Below the pieces are notes generated by a model. It saw only the letters and a program-made list of their open reading frames with translations, was not told the DNA's origin and made no database searches. A stretch of DNA of 64,000 nucleotides from DASUPK01 sp963833375 (GTDB lineage Bacteria; Actinomycetota; Thermoleophilia; Solirubrobacterales; 70-9): assembly GCA_963833375.1 (NCBI GenBank), contig CAWHXR010000004.1, positions 124,001 to 188,000 of the forward strand. Reading direction: 5' to 3'. Below are positions 1 through 9,716 of this stretch, in pieces; position 1 is the first letter of the stretch; each line of letters opens with the position of its first letter. Both the position numbers and the translations under genes were made by a program.

Positions 1-6
1 CCCAAA

Positions 7-468
7 ATGATGGAAACGCTCTCGCCGGTGGCCGTGCGCGTCCGGGCGGTCATTCATCTCGGCGGGGCGATCGTGGTCGCGCGAGAGCAACGGAGAGGAC
101 GCACGCACACCACCTTGCCTGGCGGGCGGGTCAAGACCGGGGAGTCCCTCTCCGATGCGCTGGTGCGAGAGGTGCTGGAGGAGACGGGGTTGCGGATTAG
201 CGTCGAGCAGCTCCTCTACCTGGCGGAGGTGACCGCACCGAACAAGCGTCACGACCTGAACGTGATCTTCCGCGGTGAAGCTCATGGCTCGGCAAAGCAC
301 GGCGACGTTGACCTCGTTGGGATCGACGCGGACCCGAAGTCGGTGCTGCCGCCGATCCTCGACCGGATCCGCGAGGACCGCTTCGAAGGACTGGGTGACA
401 AAGCCGAATTGCCGCAGGGCGGTCGCTGGTTGGGCAACCTCTGGGATTCGGCGCTGGAGGGGCTATGA
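7..468 (+). CDS. Nudix hydrolase
   Basis: Predicted cytoplasmic Nudix-family pyrophosphohydrolase of 153 residues. The family cleaves nucleoside diphosphates linked to another moiety; the substrate cannot be predicted here. A complete Nudix box lies at residues 40-62, with G40, E46, R54, E55, E58, E59 and G61 in the GX5EX7REUXEEXGU spacing; the glutamates bind the catalytic metal. The start is the first of two tandem ATGs. Only six bases precede it, so a longer N-terminus cannot be excluded. Its TGA overlaps the ATG of the next small frame, suggesting translational coupling. Confidence 0.85.
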   Translation: MMETLSPVAVRVRAVIHLGGAIVVAREQRRGRTHTTLPGGRVKTGESLSDALVREVLEETGLRISVEQLLYLAEVTAPNKRHDLNVIFRGEAHGSAKHGDVDLVGIDADPKSVLPPILDRIREDRFEGLGDKAELPQGGRWLGNLWDSALEGL

Positions 469-623
469 GCGCTCCGGTGGCGCCTTCAACGGGGAGCGAG
501 CCGTCCGCCGCGGGGCCCGCCTACCGCGAGTTCGCCGCCCAGGGGAAGAAGGCCCTCGACCAGGGGGTCAGCCGACACGGCGGGGTCGCGTACCAGACCC
601 GGCAGATCGGGGTCGAGCGCTGA
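465..623 (+). CDS. small hypothetical protein, 52 aa
   Basis: Short frame beginning at an ATG that overlaps the Nudix stop (ATGA) and ending in a TGA that overlaps the proposed CTG start of the HAD gene. I do not recognise a family. The predicted product has an Ala/Pro/Ser-rich N-terminus and a basic, Gly-rich C-terminal half containing YREFAAQGKKALDQGV; no signal peptide or membrane segment is seen. The perfect overlap with both neighbours and the lack of another good frame here argue for a real coupled gene, but its length makes this tentative. Confidence 0.45.
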   Translation: MSAPVAPSTGSEPSAAGPAYREFAAQGKKALDQGVSRHGGVAYQTRQIGVER

Positions 624-1084
624 CCGCACGCTTTGAGATCCCGGGAAAGCCGGAGCTCGAGCTCGACCATCTCCTGCTTGACGTCAACGGAACCCTGACC
701 GATCGCGGACACCTGATCTCCGGTGTCGCCGAGCGGCTTGCGCAGCTCGGCGAGCAGCTTCGGGTGCAGCTGCTCTCCGCCGACACTTTCGGCACCCTCG
801 ACGGCCTCGCGGGGCAGCTCGCGGTCGAGGGCCGGCGGGTGGCCACCGGGGCCGACAAGCGTGCCCTCGTCGAGGCGCTCGATTCGAACTGCTGCGCTGC
901 GATCGGCAACGGCCGCAACGACGCCGAGATGCTGGCGGCGGTCCGGCTCGGGATCGCGGTGCTCGGCCCGGAGGGAACGAGCAGCGAGGCGATCGACGCC
1001 GCTGATCTCGTCTGCGGGTCGATCGAGAGCGCCCTCGACCTGCTGCTCGATCCACTGGCCATGGCCGCGACCCTGCGGCGCTGA
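620..1084 (+). CDS. HAD-family hydrolase (soluble P-type-ATPase-like phosphatase)
   Basis: About 154 residues of a HAD-superfamily phosphatase core without an obvious cap. Motif I reads DVNGTLTDRG near residues 21-30 (nucleophile Asp21, with Asn at the usual second Asp), and the metal-binding motif is GNGRNDAEML. This resembles small HAD proteins related to the P-domain of P-type ATPases. No ATG or GTG fits the N-terminus; CTG at 620, overlapping the previous TGA, is the best start. The second motif-I residue, usually the acid/base Asp, is Asn, so activity is uncertain. Confidence 0.65.
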   Translation: MTARFEIPGKPELELDHLLLDVNGTLTDRGHLISGVAERLAQLGEQLRVQLLSADTFGTLDGLAGQLAVEGRRVATGADKRALVEALDSNCCAAIGNGRNDAEMLAAVRLGIAVLGPEGTSSEAIDAADLVCGSIESALDLLLDPLAMAATLRR

Positions 1085-1100
1085 TCGAGGCAACGCACTG

Positions 1101-2349
1101 ATGGCGACGGCTCCGACCAGCAAAGGCAAGCCCGGGCCCGCCGCCGAGTCGCTCTCCGCGGAGGACGCGCGCGAGACGCGCCGGCGCTCGGGCCTCAGGA
1201 TGGTCATCGCCCTCGGGATCGTCAGCCTGCTCGCCGACATGGTCTACGAGGGCGCGCGGAGCATCCTCGGACCCTTCCTCGTCACCCTTGGCGCCAGCGC
1301 CGCCACGGTGGGGCTGGTCTCGGGAATCGGGGAGTTCGCCGGCTACAGCGTTCGCTTCTTCGCCGGCTACGCGACCGATCGCACCCGCGAGTACTGGGCT
1401 CTGACGATCGGCGGCTACGCCCTGACGGTGATCTCGGTGCCGTTGATCGGCCTGGCCAACAGTGTCACCCTGGCCCTCGCGCTGGTCGTCGGCGAGCGAT
1501 TGGGCAAGGCGATCCGCTCCCCGGCCAAGGACACGATCCTCTCCTTCGCCACCGCTGAGATGGGCCGCGGCTATGGCTTCGGTCTCCACGAGGCGCTCGA
1601 TCAGACCGGGGCGGTGATCGGCCCGCTGCTCCTTGCCGCGATCCTCGCGCTCCACGAGGGCGATTACCGCCTCGCCTTCCTCTCTGGCGATCCCGGGAGC
1701 GCTGACCCTGGCGGCGTTGTTCTGGACCAAGCGGCGCTTCCCCGATCCGCACGGGCTTGAAGAGGTCCAGGAGAGCCAGGGAGACGGGGCGGTGACCCGA
1801 TCCCCGTCCTACCGGCGCTACATGGCCTTCACGTTCCTCGCGGTGCTGGGCTTCGCGCCCTTCCCCCTGATCGGCTACCACCTGGTCACCCAGAATGTGG
1901 TCGCCGACAGCACGGTGCCGCTGATCTTCGCTTTCGCGATGGCGGTCGACGCCTTAGTGGCGCTCGTCGCGGGCCGGATCTATGACCGTCGTGGGCTGCT
2001 CGTCTTGCTCGTCGTCCCTCTGGCGACCGTTGGGATTCTGCTCGCCTTCACCCAGTCGCCAGCCCTGGTCTGGGCCGGGGCCGGGATCTGGGGCGGGGTG
2101 ATGGGCTTGCAGGAGTCGACCCTGCGGGCCGCCGTCGGCGACATGATCCCGGGTCACGGCCGGGGGATGGCCTACGGCGTCTTCAACGGGCTCTACGGCT
2201 TCGCTCTGCTGGCGGGGTCGGCGGCGATGGGCGCGCTCTACGGAATCTCGGTCGGCTGGCTGGTGGCCTTCGTGGTGGCGATCGAACTGCTGGCGGCGGC
2301 TGCGTTCCTGCCGCTGGTGCGAAGCCTGCGCGCCCGGGCCCCGAGCTGA
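1101..2349 (+). CDS. MFS transporter, interrupted by a frameshift
   Basis: Major facilitator superfamily permease of about 415 residues with some twelve hydrophobic segments and a soluble N-terminus of about 30 residues. The first half carries RFFAGYATDRTREYW, a loop 2-3 style motif; the second half carries GRIYDRRGLLVL. Transport substrate unknown. The reading frame breaks near 1675-1690: the N-terminal part runs from ATG 1101 to about codon 193 and the C-terminal half continues in another frame to the TGA at 2347-2349. Protein similarity to the MFS fold continues smoothly across the break, so a one-base indel (sequence error or recent mutation) is likely. Confidence 0.75.
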
Positions 2350-2364
2350 GGGCGTCGCGGCTCG

Positions 2365-2752
2365 GTGGCGAAGACCTACCACTGCGTACCAGTGCTACGG
2401 GGCCAACCCGAGGCCGTCGGGCGAGTGCAGGCGCTGCGGGGCCGAGATCAGCGCGCCGCCCGGGATGTCCTACGACGAGCGACTCGCCTGGACGCTTCGC
2501 CACCCCGATCCCGATCGCGCGCTGATGGCGGCCAGGGTGCTCGGCGAACGAAGGGCTGAGTCGGCGGTGTCCGAGCTGCTCGGGGCCGTTCGCGATCCGC
2601 CGGACCCCTATGTCGGCGCCGAGGCGCTGCGCAGCCTGGTGGCGATCCAGGGGCCGGAGCGGCTGCGGGTCCTGCTGGAGGAGATGGCAGCGGAGGAGTC
2701 GTTTCTGATTGCGGGCGTGGCGCAGGAGACGCTCTCGAAGCTGGGCCGCTAG
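2365..2752 (+). CDS. zinc-ribbon/HEAT-repeat protein, probably frameshifted
   Basis: The clear part starts at ATG 2465 (95 residues) and is a helical HEAT-like repeat protein (DPDRALMAARVLGERRAESA, then EALRSLVAIQGPERLRVLLEEM). In the same frame upstream lies a zinc-ribbon-like stretch with YQCYGANPRPSGECRRCGAE, while a GTG at 2365 in another frame gives VAKTYHC. Joining them needs a one-base shift near 2380-2390 and yields a protein of about 130 residues. Function unknown; HEAT repeats usually mediate protein contacts. It may be co-transcribed with the upstream MFS gene, 15 nt away. Confidence 0.5.
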
Positions 2753-2796
2753 CGCAGCCGCGGATTGAATCTGCGATCTCGCTGGGATGAGGTCGG

Positions 2797-2802
2797 TATC
2801 CT
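2797..2802 (+). promoter_or_regulatory. -10 element of the fluoride-regulated operon
   Basis: TATCCT is followed 8 nt later by the first base of the riboswitch aptamer at 2811, the expected distance to a transcription start. No convincing -35 hexamer is seen. Confidence 0.5.
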
Positions 2803-2810
2803 GCCCGCCA

Positions 2811-2892
2811 AGCGATGAGGCTCGCTTAAACCGCGGCTCAGCCGCTGATGGCCTCTACCCACGTCAATCCGACGCGAGTGGAGGCTTTTTTC
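2811..2892 (+). promoter_or_regulatory. fluoride (crcB-motif) riboswitch with terminator platform
   Basis: The aptamer matches the crcB motif closely, as recalled from the Thermotoga petrophila example. P1 pairs AGCG 2811-2814 with CGCT 2823-2826 around the loop ATGAGGCT. P2 pairs GCGGC 2833-2837 with GCCGC 2841-2845. The conserved CTGATGGCCTCTAC follows at 2845-2858. The pseudoknot pairs loop GAGGC 2817-2821 with GCCTC 2851-2855. The same GCCTC is the 5' end of a terminator stem, so ligand binding should prevent termination and release the ribosome-binding site. It controls the antiporter and UspA genes downstream. Confidence 0.9.
2851..2891 (+). terminator. riboswitch-controlled intrinsic terminator
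   Basis: The 15-nt arms 2851-2865 and 2871-2885 pair with two mismatches and one G-T wobble around the loop AATCC. Six Ts follow at 2886-2891. The 3' arm contains the Shine-Dalgarno GGAGG (2880-2884), so folding would both stop transcription and mask translation. The 5' arm is shared with the aptamer pseudoknot. Confidence 0.85.
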
Positions 2893-4089
2893 ATGGACTC
2901 AACCCAGTTAGCGGCTGTACTTGCAGCGACAGTCGTCCTCGCCAGCATCATCTCGGTCGAGGTCGGCCTCTCCGTTGCCCTGATCGAGCTCGGCCTCGGC
3001 GTTGTGGTCGGCAACCTCTTCAGCGTCGACCCGAACACCGACTGGCTGGTCTTCATCGCCACCTTCGCCTCGATCGTGCTCACCTTCCTCGCGGGAGCCG
3101 AGGTCGACCCGGATGACTTTCGCGAACGATGGGGAGCCTCGGTCAGCATCGGCCTGGTCTCGTTCGCCGGGCCGTTCGTGATCGCCGGGCTGATCGCCTA
3201 CGGGCCCCTCGGGTGGGACGCCAAGGCCGCCCTGATCGCCGGCACGGCCCTCTCGACCACCTCACTGGCAGTCGTCTACGCGGTGTTGGTCGAGACCGGA
3301 TTGAACTCGACCAGCATCGGCAAGCTGATCATGAGCGCCTGCTTCGTCACCGACATGGCGACCGCGGTCGCGCTCTCGGCGATCTTCATCAAGCCGAATG
3401 CCTGGTTCCCGGCCTTCCTGCTCGTCTCGATCGGACTGATCGTCGTCCTGCCGAAGATCGCTCCCTGGTTCTTCCGCCGCTACGGCGACCGGGTGATCGA
3501 GCCGGAGATCAAGCTGATCTTCCTCTGCCTCTTCGCCTTGATGGTGCTCGCCAACGCGGCCAAGGGCCACGCCGTACTGCCGGCCTTCGTGCTCGGACTG
3601 GTGATGGCGAAGCACTACCAGCAGCACAAGCTCGAGCAGCAGCGGCTCCGCATCGTCGCCTTCGCCTTCCTCACGCCGTTCTTCTTCCTCCGCGGGGGCC
3701 TCAACGTCTCGCTTGGCGCTGTGTTCGCCAACCTCGGCCTGCTGGCGATCCTCTTCGGAGCCAAGATGGTCCCCAAGGTGGGTCTGATCATGCCGCTGGC
3801 CAGGCGATACGTTCCCGAGCACGCGACCTTCACCACCTTGCTGATGAGCACCGGCCTCACCTTCGGGACGATCTCCTCGCTCTACGGCCTCCAGGCCGGG
3901 ATCATCGACAAGACCCAGTTCTCGCTCTTGGTCACGGTCGTGGTTCTCTCGGCGATCGTGCCGACCGCGATCGCCCAGCGCTGGTTCTCGCCCGATGTCG
4001 ACGAGGAGCGCCTGGCCGACGAGACCGAACCGATGCCTCGCGCGGCCGAACCGCCGCGCCAGCCTGTTCCGGCCGGGGAGCAGGCATGA
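2893..4089 (+). CDS. CPA2-family cation/proton antiporter (Na+/K+:H+ type)
   Basis: 398-residue integral membrane protein with about 12 transmembrane helices, of the monovalent cation:proton antiporter-2 (KefB/NapA-like) fold. The conserved region ALSTTSLAVVYAVLVETG lies in the centre, with membrane acidic residues in FVTDMATAVA. No C-terminal RCK/TrkA-N domain is present; the last 30 residues are hydrophilic. ATG 2893 is chosen because GGAGG sits 8 nt upstream; the earlier in-frame ATG at 2848 lies inside the aptamer. Fluoride riboswitch control suggests a role in fluoride or pH/ion stress. The stop overlaps the UspA start. Confidence 0.85.
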   Translation: MDSTQLAAVLAATVVLASIISVEVGLSVALIELGLGVVVGNLFSVDPNTDWLVFIATFASIVLTFLAGAEVDPDDFRERWGASVSIGLVSFAGPFVIAGLIAYGPLGWDAKAALIAGTALSTTSLAVVYAVLVETGLNSTSIGKLIMSACFVTDMATAVALSAIFIKPNAWFPAFLLVSIGLIVVLPKIAPWFFRRYGDRVIEPEIKLIFLCLFALMVLANAAKGHAVLPAFVLGLVMAKHYQQHKLEQQRLRIVAFAFLTPFFFLRGGLNVSLGAVFANLGLLAILFGAKMVPKVGLIMPLARRYVPEHATFTTLLMSTGLTFGTISSLYGLQAGIIDKTQFSLLVTVVVLSAIVPTAIAQRWFSPDVDEERLADETEPMPRAAEPPRQPVPAGEQA

Positions 4090-4518
4090 ACGCCTACAAG
4101 TTCGACAACGTCCTGGTCGCGATCGACGGCTCCGAGGGTGCCGAACACGCGCTTGACTGTGCGATCTCACTGGTCGAGCGACTAGGGGGCAAGCTGACCG
4201 CGCTAGTCGTGGAGGGCAAGCTGCCGGCTTACGCCGCGACTGCCGGCGAGGTGGATGAGGTCAAGAAGGAGAAGGACGCCTTCTTCCAACGCGTACTCGA
4301 CGGGGCTCGCGACCAGGCCAAGGAGCACGGCGTCGAGCTCGAGACCGAGCTCGTTCCCGGCCACGCGGCTGAGGTGATCACCCACTACGCCAAGGCCCAT
4401 GGCTCACGACTTGATCGTGATCGGCCATCGCGGCCATTTCCTCGGTGACTACCTGCTCGGCTCGACGGCCGACCGCGTCTCGCACCACGCTCATTGCCCG
4501 GTGATCGTCGTCCGCTAG
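4086..4518 (+). CDS. universal stress protein (UspA family), frameshifted
   Basis: Usp-fold protein of about 143 residues. The N-terminus FDNVLVAIDGSEGAEHALD is the typical first strand and helix with the nucleotide-contacting Asp. After a frame break near 4400 the C-terminal part continues as HDLIVIGHRGHFLGDYLLGS to a TAG at 4516-4518. That glycine motif resembles the GX2GX9GS ATP-binding pattern, one residue short. ATG 4086 overlaps the antiporter stop (ATGA), so both are under the fluoride riboswitch; both kinds of gene are known companions of this riboswitch class. The break is probably a sequencing indel. Confidence 0.75.
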
Positions 4519-4574
4519 CCGATCAGGGTTCTCCGCAACCCGCACGAGCCCGAATCCCCATCACAGGTGGCCAC

Positions 4575-4580
4575 TACGAT
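4575..4580 (+). promoter_or_regulatory. -10-like element, leaderless gcvPA
   Basis: TACGAT nine bases before the GTG at 4590. No Shine-Dalgarno is present, consistent with a leaderless transcript. Confidence 0.4.
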
Positions 4581-4589
4581 GGGTCGTCC

Positions 4590-5972
<1,383 letters not shown>

Positions 5973-5976
<4 letters not shown>

Positions 5977-7517
5977 GCGAAGACGGCACGCTGACCGCCG
6001 CGGGTCCAGAGCTGACGGAGACGCCCATGCAGCGCGACCGGGCGACGACGATCTACGAGCGCTCGGTCGAGGGCCGCCGGGCCGCCACCCTGCCCGAGGC
6101 GGGCGTCGAGGAGAGGCCGATCGACGAGCTGATCCCCAAGAGGTTTCTTCGCGGCGAGCCCGCCGAGCTCCCCGAGGTCTCGGAGCCGGAGATCGTCCGC
6201 CACTACAACCGGATCTCCCGCCGAAACTTCGACCTCGACACCGGCTTCTACCCACTCGGCTCCTGCACGATGAAGCACAACCCCCGGCTCAACGAGCGGG
6301 TCGCGGCGCTGCCCGGACACGCCCGCCTGCATCCCGCGCAGGAGCCGAAACGGGCGCAGGGCGCGCTCGAGCTGATGTGGCTGCTCCAGCAGTCCCTCTC
6401 GGAGATCTGCGGCCTGCCCCACGTCAGCCTGCAGCCCTCGGCGGGGTCGCACGGAGAGCTCGCCGGCCTGCTCCTCACCCGCGCCTACCACGCCGACCGC
6501 GGCGAGAGGCGGATGAAGGTCCTCACCCCGGACACCGCGCACGGCACCAACCCGGCGACCGTGACGATGGCGGGCTACGAGGTCGTCAAGCTCGCCTCCA
6601 ACGAGCAGGGGGGCATCGACATCGACGACCTGCGCTCGAAGGCCGGCGACGACACGGCCTGCCTGATGCTCACCAACCCCAACACCCTCGGGCTTTTCGA
6701 CGAGAACATCGAGCAGATCGCCTCGATCGTTCACGAGGCGGGAGGGACGCTCTACTACGACGGCGCCAACCTGAACGCGATCATGGGCCACTCGCGGCCC
6801 GGCGACATGGGGTTCGACATCGTCCACGTCAACCTCCACAAGTCGTTCTCGCAGCCGCATGGTGGGGGTGGGCCCGGCGCCGGCCCGATCGCGGCGAGCG
6901 AGCGGATCGAGCCCTACCTGCCGCGGCCGCAGGTGGTGCGCCGGGAGCCGCAGAACGGCGGCGAGCCCTCGTTCGACCTCGACTACGACCGGCCCAAGTC
7001 GATCGGGAGGCTGCGCGGCTTCCAGGGGAACTTCGGCGTCTTCGTGCGCTCCTACGCCTATATCTTGAGCCTGGGCGGCGACGGGCTGCAGGAGGCCTCC
7101 GAGACCGCCGTCCTGAATGCCAACTACCTGCTGGCCAGGCTGCGCGAGGGCAAGGCGGGCATCTACGCGCCCGTCGCCTTCGACCGTCGACCGATGCACG
7201 AGTTCGTTCTCTCCGGCGCTCCCGCCAAGCGGGAGCTCGGCATCAAGACGCTCGACATCGCCAAGCGGCTGCTCGACTTCGGCATGCACCCGCCGACGGT
7301 CTACTTCCCGCTGCTGGTGGACGAGGCACTGATGGTGGAGCCGACGGAGACCGAGACGCGCGAGACCCTCGACGCGTTCGCCGAGGCGATGGACTCGATC
7401 CTCGCCGAGGCGGGCGAGGACGCTGGGATCGCGCAGGGAGCGCCCTACACGACGCCGGTCCGGCGCCTCGACGAGGTGGCGGCCAACCGCAACCCGGTCG
7501 TCCGCCAGCCTCTCTAA
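5973..7517 (+). CDS. gcvPB: glycine dehydrogenase (decarboxylating) subunit 2
   Basis: 514-residue catalytic half of the split glycine cleavage P-protein. The PLP-binding lysine is Lys290 in VNLHKSFSQPHGGGGPGAGP, and the family motifs RRNFDLDTGFYPLGSCTMKH, PDTAHGTNPA and YYDGANLNAIMG are all intact. Length is normal for GcvPB. ATG 5973 overlaps the gcvPA stop by four bases, so the two subunits are translationally coupled. Unlike its partner, this gene shows no frame break. Confidence 0.95.
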
Positions 7518-7532
7518 AGCGCGGACGCGCTT
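7517..7532. terminator. short hairpin between convergent gcvPB and ligD-pol genes
   Basis: AAGCGC and GCGCTT pair around GGAC right after the gcvPB stop. There is no T-run, so terminator function is uncertain. Confidence 0.3.
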
Positions 7533-7567
7533 ACCGCCGCGGGCGAGTCGGACGCTGGGGCGCCGCC

Positions 7568-8518
7568 TCAGCCGGCGTCGAGCTCGGCGACGTCGGGGAG
7601 CTTCTGCTTCACAGAGAGGACCGGCGCGAAGAGATCGCCCTCCTTCTCGACCCGCTTGATCGCCGCGGGGATCTCGAAGCGGAGCTTCTCGGCCTTGCCG
7701 CTCTTGGCCGCCCGCTCGACCTCGCGCCAGTGGAGCGGGATGGAGGCGGTCGGGTGCTCCCGCGCCCGCAGCGAGTAGACGCAGATCGTCGTCTTCTTCT
7801 GGTGGTTCTGGCTCCAGTCGACGAAGACCTTGCCCCGGCGCTCGGCCTTGGCCATCTTCGAGACGATGTCCTTCGGCGTCTCCCTCTCGAGCAGCTGAGC
7901 CACGGCCTTTGCGAAGGGGCTGGTGCTCTCGTAGGTCACCCTGGTGTTGAGTGGGACGTACACCTGCAGGCCCTTGCCTCCCGAGACCTTCGGGAAGCAC
8001 TCGAGCTCGAACGCCGCGAAGAGCTCGCGAACGCGCAGCGCCACCTTGCAGCACTCGGCCAACCCCGCCGGGGCGCCGGGGTCGAGATCGAAGGCCAGCA
8101 CCGTCGGCTGCTCCATCCGCGTCGCCTTCGAGAGCGACGGATGGAGCTCGAGCGCGGCCAGCTGGGCCATCCAGGTGAGGGTGGGGAGGTCCTGGCAGAG
8201 GCAGAAGTCGATCTCGCCGGCCCGGCGGTCCACGTAGATGGGCGTCGTCTTCACCCAGTCGGGCCGGTGCTTGGGGCAGTTCTTCTCGAAGAAGGAGGCG
8301 CCCGGGTTACCGACGCCCTCGGGGAAGCGGCGCAGGGTGAGCGGGCGGCCGCGGAGGTGGGGCAGGATCGCGTCGGCGACCCGCGCGTAGTAGTCGATCA
8401 CCTCCGCCTTGGTGGTCCCCGTCCTCGGATAGAGGACCTTGTCCAGGTTGGTCAGCTTGAGCTTCCGCCGGCCGACCGTGACCTGCTGGTCCCGCTTCTT
8501 TGCCTTTGTGCCCGCCAC
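7568..8518 (-). CDS. NHEJ DNA polymerase/primase (LigD polymerase-domain protein)
   Basis: 316-residue stand-alone LigD polymerase domain (archaeo-eukaryotic primase fold), which fills in ends with ribonucleotides during non-homologous end joining. Catalytic acids are Asp144 and Asp146 in FDLDPG and Asp234 in VFVDWSQN; the nucleotide-binding SGGKGLQVY is at 179-187. The family form has SGGKGLHV, so His is replaced by Gln here. The proposed start is GTG 8518. It lies 12 nt downstream of ku and about 1.2 kb downstream of the ligase gene, so the three repair activities are separate polypeptides rather than one LigD. Confidence 0.9.
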   Translation of the reverse strand: MAGTKAKKRDQQVTVGRRKLKLTNLDKVLYPRTGTTKAEVIDYYARVADAILPHLRGRPLTLRRFPEGVGNPGASFFEKNCPKHRPDWVKTTPIYVDRRAGEIDFCLCQDLPTLTWMAQLAALELHPSLSKATRMEQPTVLAFDLDPGAPAGLAECCKVALRVRELFAAFELECFPKVSGGKGLQVYVPLNTRVTYESTSPFAKAVAQLLERETPKDIVSKMAKAERRGKVFVDWSQNHQKKTTICVYSLRAREHPTASIPLHWREVERAAKSGKAEKLRFEIPAAIKRVEKEGDLFAPVLSVKQKLPDVAELDAG

Positions 8519-8530
8519 CCGGGCGAGACC

Positions 8531-9547
8531 CTACGAGCGAGCCTTGGTCTTCTTGCGCGAGCTCGACTTTGATCCGGCCGCGGTGTTTGTGGCGGCCGAA
8601 TTGTTCTTGCCCGAGGAGCCCTTAGATCCGGCGGCGGTTCTTGTGGCCGCCGACTTGGTCTTGGAGCTCTTCGACTTGGAGGTCGAGCGGGACTTCGCCT
8701 TCGAGGCCCCACCGTCGGCCTTCGACCTGGAGGCCTTGCCGTCCGACGCCGCCTCCTCGCCGCGGACCGCCGCGAGGCTCTCCTCGAGTGCGGCCATGAG
8801 ATCCGGCGCCTTGGTGGGCTTGGGCTCCTCGCTGGGGGCGGTGACGACCTCCTTGCCGGACGCCTTGCGCTCGAGCAGGTCGAGCAGCTCCTCGCGGTAC
8901 TCGTCGCGGTAGGTCGTGGGTTTGAAGTCGCTGGTCAGCGACTCGATCAGCTGCTTGGCCATCTCGAGCTCGCGCTTATCGGGCTTCTTCGGCTTCTCCT
9001 CGTCGAAGACCCCGCTGTCGAGGTCCTCCGGGGAGGAAACCTCGTCGTGGAACCGCATCGTGGTCAGGGTGAGGACGTCGTCCATCGGCCGGATCGCCGC
9101 CAGGTGCTCCTTGTTGCGGAGCACGAAACGGGCCACGGCCACTTTGCGGGACTCCTTCATGGCCTGCACCAGCAGCGCGTAGGCCCGAGCGGCGCCCTTG
9201 TCCGGGCCGAGGTAATAGGGCTGCTCGAAGTAGATCGGATCGATGTCGTCGAGGTCGACGAAGTCCTGGATTTCGATCGCCCGCGTTCTCTGCGGGTCGA
9301 GCTCGGCGAGCTCGTCGCGGCTCAGGACCACGTACTGGTCCGGCGCGTACTCGTAGCCCTTGACGATTTTCTCGTAGGGGACCTCCTTGCCATCGGACTC
9401 CGCCACCCGCTTGTGGCGGATCCGTGAACCGTCGTCCTCCCGCAGCTCCTTGAAGCGCACCGTCTGCTTGGAAACGGCGCTGTAGAGCTTTACGGGCACG
9501 TTGAGCAGCCCGAAGCTGATCGACCCACTCCATATCGCCCTAGCCAT
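8531..9547 (-). CDS. ku: Ku DNA end-binding protein with repetitive basic tail
   Basis: Bacterial Ku (338 residues) that encircles double-strand break ends and recruits the NHEJ ligase and polymerase. The N-terminus ARAIWSGSISFGLLNVPVKL is diagnostic. The Ku core occupies about residues 1-255. A low-complexity Lys/Ser/Ala tail of about 80 residues follows, including two AAGSK repeats, and probably binds DNA. The ATG at 9547 matches the family start better than the TTG at 9553. The DNA encoding the two AAGSK repeats forms hairpins that resemble an element upstream of scpA. Confidence 0.95.
   Translation of the reverse strand: MARAIWSGSISFGLLNVPVKLYSAVSKQTVRFKELREDDGSRIRHKRVAESDGKEVPYEKIVKGYEYAPDQYVVLSRDELAELDPQRTRAIEIQDFVDLDDIDPIYFEQPYYLGPDKGAARAYALLVQAMKESRKVAVARFVLRNKEHLAAIRPMDDVLTLTTMRFHDEVSSPEDLDSGVFDEEKPKKPDKRELEMAKQLIESLTSDFKPTTYRDEYREELLDLLERKASGKEVVTAPSEEPKPTKAPDLMAALEESLAAVRGEEAASDGKASRSKADGGASKAKSRSTSKSKSSKTKSAATRTAAGSKGSSGKNNSAATNTAAGSKSSSRKKTKARS
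8571..8603. repeat. GATCCGGC hairpin repeat, copy A (inside ku tail)
   Basis: GATCCGGC...GGCGGCCGAAT motif. The stem is GGCCGC/GCGGCC. About 29 of 33 bases match the intergenic copy at 16296. Confidence 0.55.
8625..8656. repeat. GATCCGGC hairpin repeat, copy B (inside ku tail)
   Basis: Second copy 54 nt from the first. The stem is GGCGGC/GCCGCC, so both arms differ from copy A in a compensatory way. Confidence 0.55.
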
Positions 9548-9640
9548 GCTCAATCACCTCGATCCGAATCCTTCGACATCCCCCAGACTACCCCTGGGCC
9601 TGCGTCGCCAACCGGGCGGTCGCTTGCGTGCATGATGCGA

Positions 9641-9660
9641 GCGGCCCGCTTGCGGGCCGC
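9641..9660. repeat. perfect GC hairpin between NHEJ ligase and ku
   Basis: GCGGCCCGC and GCGGGCCGC pair as nine base pairs around TT, in the 169-nt gap between the ligase stop and the ku start. No T-run follows on either strand; it may be an RNA-processing or attenuation signal. Confidence 0.45.
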
Positions 9661-9716
9661 GGATTTGTGCGAAGGCATGCCTCATATGACCGCGCTCGCC
9701 AGCGAAACTCATCGCT

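Noticed and set aside
2848..2892. ATG 2848 as the antiporter start
   Set aside because: It lies inside the fluoride aptamer and has no ribosome-binding site; ATG 2893 has GGAGG 8 nt upstream.
4519..4589. Possible glycine riboswitch before gcvPA
   Set aside because: The gap is only 70 nt, shows no tandem aptamer features, and carries a leaderless-type -10.
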